Assembly (NCBI GenBank): GCA_021300395.1
Contig: JAJTEO010000010.1
Coordinates: 1 to 64,000, forward strand
Direction: 5' to 3'
From: Fluviicola sp.
Lineage (GTDB): Bacteria > Bacteroidota > Bacteroidia > Flavobacteriales_D > Crocinitomicaceae
DNA: 64,000 nucleotides
The notes below the pieces were generated by a model that ran no database searches, had not been told where the DNA came from, and saw only the letters and a program-made list of their open reading frames with translations. Both the position numbers and the translations under genes were made by a program. This document shows, in pieces, positions 61,804-64,000 of the stretch (the stretch's first letter is position 1; each line of letters opens with the position of its first letter).

Positions 61804-63179
61804 ATGAAGAATTTAAAAGACATATTATATAGCGTAACATTGACTTCTGTAAAAGGTACTACAGATGTAAATGCGAATGCGATTGTTTTTGATTCTAGAA
61901 AAGCAAATGAGAATTCTATTTTCGTTGCTATTAAAGGAACAGCAGTAGATGGACATGATTTTATTTCATCTGTTATTGAAAAAGGATGTAAAATTATTGT
62001 CGCTGAACAAGAAGTTGAAGTTTCGGATGAGGTGACTTTAATTGTAACAGATAATACACAGAAAGCGTTGGCTATTATGGCTACCAATTTCTACGATCAT
62101 CCTTCTGCAAAATTAAAATTGGTTGGAGTAACCGGAACAAATGGTAAAACAACGACAACAACATTATTGTTCAATTTATTTTCAAAATTGGGTCACAAAT
62201 GTGGATTGCTTTCTACGGTTGTCAATAAAATTGGAGATAAAGATATTGTTGCGACGCATACAACTCCAGATCCTGTAGCGTTGAATGAATTATTGAACCA
62301 AATGGTTGAAGAAGGTTGTACACATTGCTTTATGGAAGTGAGTTCTCATGCCGTTCATCAACATAGAATTACTGGTTTGAAATTCACAGGAGGAGTATTT
62401 ACAAATATTACGCATGATCATTTAGATTATCACAAAACGTTTCAAGAATACATTCGTGTGAAGAAAACATTCTTTGATAATTTACCAGCTGATGCATTTT
62501 CATTAGTGAATGTAGATGACAAGAATGGAATGGTCATGTTGCAAAACACGAAAGCGTCAAAATATTCATTTGCTTTAAAATCCCCAGCTGACTTTAAAGT
62601 GAAGGTGTTAGAAAATCAATTCTCAGGTTTGGTGTTAAATCTATGCGGAACGGAAGTTTGGTCAAGATTAATTGGAGATTTCAATGCTTATAATTTAGTT
62701 GCTGTTTATGCCGTAAGTGAATTATTGGGCGAAGATAAATTGGAAGTGTTGCACATACGCCAGATGCGTTAGAAAATGTTCTAAAAACAATCGACAATAT
62801 TCGCACGAAAAACGAGACAGTCTACACAGTTGTTGGTTGCGGAGGAGATAGAGATAAAGCGAAACGTCCAAAAATGGCAGGTATCGCTTGTGAAATGAGT
62901 GATAAAGTGATTATTACATCTGATAATCCTCGTTCAGAAGATCCAAAAGTAATTATTGAAGAGATGATGGAAGGAGTAGAAGGTTTACACTTCAAAAAAA
63001 CATTGTCAATTGAAGATAGAGAGCAAGCAATTAAAACGGCTGTTTCTATGGCTGAAAAAGGAGATATTATTTTGATTGCTGGAAAAGGGCATGAAAAATA
63101 CCAAGAAATAAAAGGGGTGAAACATCACTTTGATGATATGGAAACAGTAACTAATTTATTTAAAAAACTAGAGAAATAA
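61804..63179 (+). pseudogene. murE: UDP-N-acetylmuramoyl-tripeptide synthetase with internal deletion and frameshift
   Basis: N-part VTGTNGKTTTTTLL.. to GEDKLEVL (ORF 61804..62772) and C-part [30 protein letters not shown] in another frame from ~62752; the intervening linker is absent. Confidence 0.85.
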
Positions 63180-64000
63180 TGTTATACTATTTATTCAAAT
63201 ACTTAGACTCAATGAACGTTCCAGGTGCTGGATTGTTTCATTATATTTCTTTCAGAGCTGCAATGGCTTTGATTACTTCATTGATCGTTTCTATCTTTTT
63301 TGGAAAACGAATTATTGATGGGTTAAGAAGACAACAAATTGGTGAAACGGTTCGTGATTTAGGTTTGGCAGGACAAATTGAAAAGCAAGGAACACCAACA
63401 ATGGGTGGATTAATCATCTTGAGTGCGATTTTAATCCCAACTATTTTGTTTGCAAAGTTGGATAATGTCTATGTAATCACGATGTTGATTTCAACTGTTT
63501 GGCTAGGTTTGATCGGTTTCTTAGATGATTACATCAAAGTTTTCAAGAAAAACAAAGAAGGATTAAAAGGAAAATTCAAAGTAATTGGTCAAATCGGTGT
63601 AGGAATCATCGTTGGTTCAATCTTGTATTTCAGTAAAGATGTTCAAGTACACAAAAGAGTTCCTCAAAATTATGTATTAAGTGCAGATGAGCAATTAGTC
63701 ACACATGAACATTCAGACATACATAAAGATGCTGATTACAAATGGATTAAAACAGATGATATGACAACGACAATTCCTTTTGTGAAAGGGAATGAGTTCA
63801 ATTACAACTGGTTAATTGGTGATGATCATAAATCTTATGGATGGTTGTTGTTTATTCCGGTAGTCATTTTCATAGTAATTGCCGTTTCAAATGGAGCGAA
63901 CATGACAGATGGTTTAGATGGTTTAGCAACTGGAACTTCAGCGATTGTCGGAATTGCATTAGCAGTTTTAGCGTATGTAAGTTCGAACGTTCATTTCGCA
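63179..64000 (+). CDS. mraY: Phospho-N-acetylmuramoyl-pentapeptide transferase, N-terminal part (runs off window)
   Basis: [64 protein letters not shown] overlaps murE stop (TAATG). Confidence 0.95.
   Translation, partial: MLYYLFKYLDSMNVPGAGLFHYISFRAAMALITSLIVSIFFGKRIIDGLRRQQIGETVRDLGLAGQIEKQGTPTMGGLIILSAILIPTILFAKLDNVYVITMLISTVWLGLIGFLDDYIKVFKKNKEGLKGKFKVIGQIGVGIIVGSILYFSKDVQVHKRVPQNYVLSADEQLVTHEHSDIHKDADYKWIKTDDMTTTIPFVKGNEFNYNWLIGDDHKSYGWLLFIPVVIFIVIAVSNGANMTDGLDGLATGTSAIVGIALAVLAYVSSNVHFA

Overview
This 64 kb AT-rich window looks like a chromosome segment from a Flavobacteriales-type Bacteroidota (inference from T9SS sorting domains, TAnnTTTG promoter elements, a U1:U72 initiator tRNA and gene content). 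Most of it is housekeeping: metH C-terminus, ftsE, lysS, polyprenyl synthase, rfbA, an RND/MMPL exporter, an S9 peptidase, pyrF, prfA, purM, pth, ppk1, an asparaginase, sdhCAB, tadA-like deaminase, hemL, an amidase, ssb, an ABC exporter, and the start of the dcw cluster (mraZ-rsmH-ftsL-like-ftsI-murE-mraY). I also see four tRNA genes (Arg-CCT, Ser-GGA, Asn-GTT, fMet-CAT). The most interesting accessory signals are: (1) a tandem ~409 bp unit at the initiator tRNA made of tRNA 3' part, hairpin and a GIY-YIG nuclease gene, with a decayed second copy whose hairpin loop and internal tRNA segment are locally inverted; (2) a four-helix-bundle/S23 gene inserted between sdhA and sdhB and bounded by 26-bp inverted repeats (24/26 identical); (3) a DUF2236/MpaB-like oxygenase next to a PaxB-like integral membrane protein; (4) a HisKA_2-type kinase lacking its phosphoacceptor-His motif. 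At least six genes are interrupted by a frameshift, nonsense codon or internal deletion, including the normally essential murE and purM. That suggests assembly error or strain-mixture artefacts as much as biology. Homology statements come from sequence recognition without database searches.
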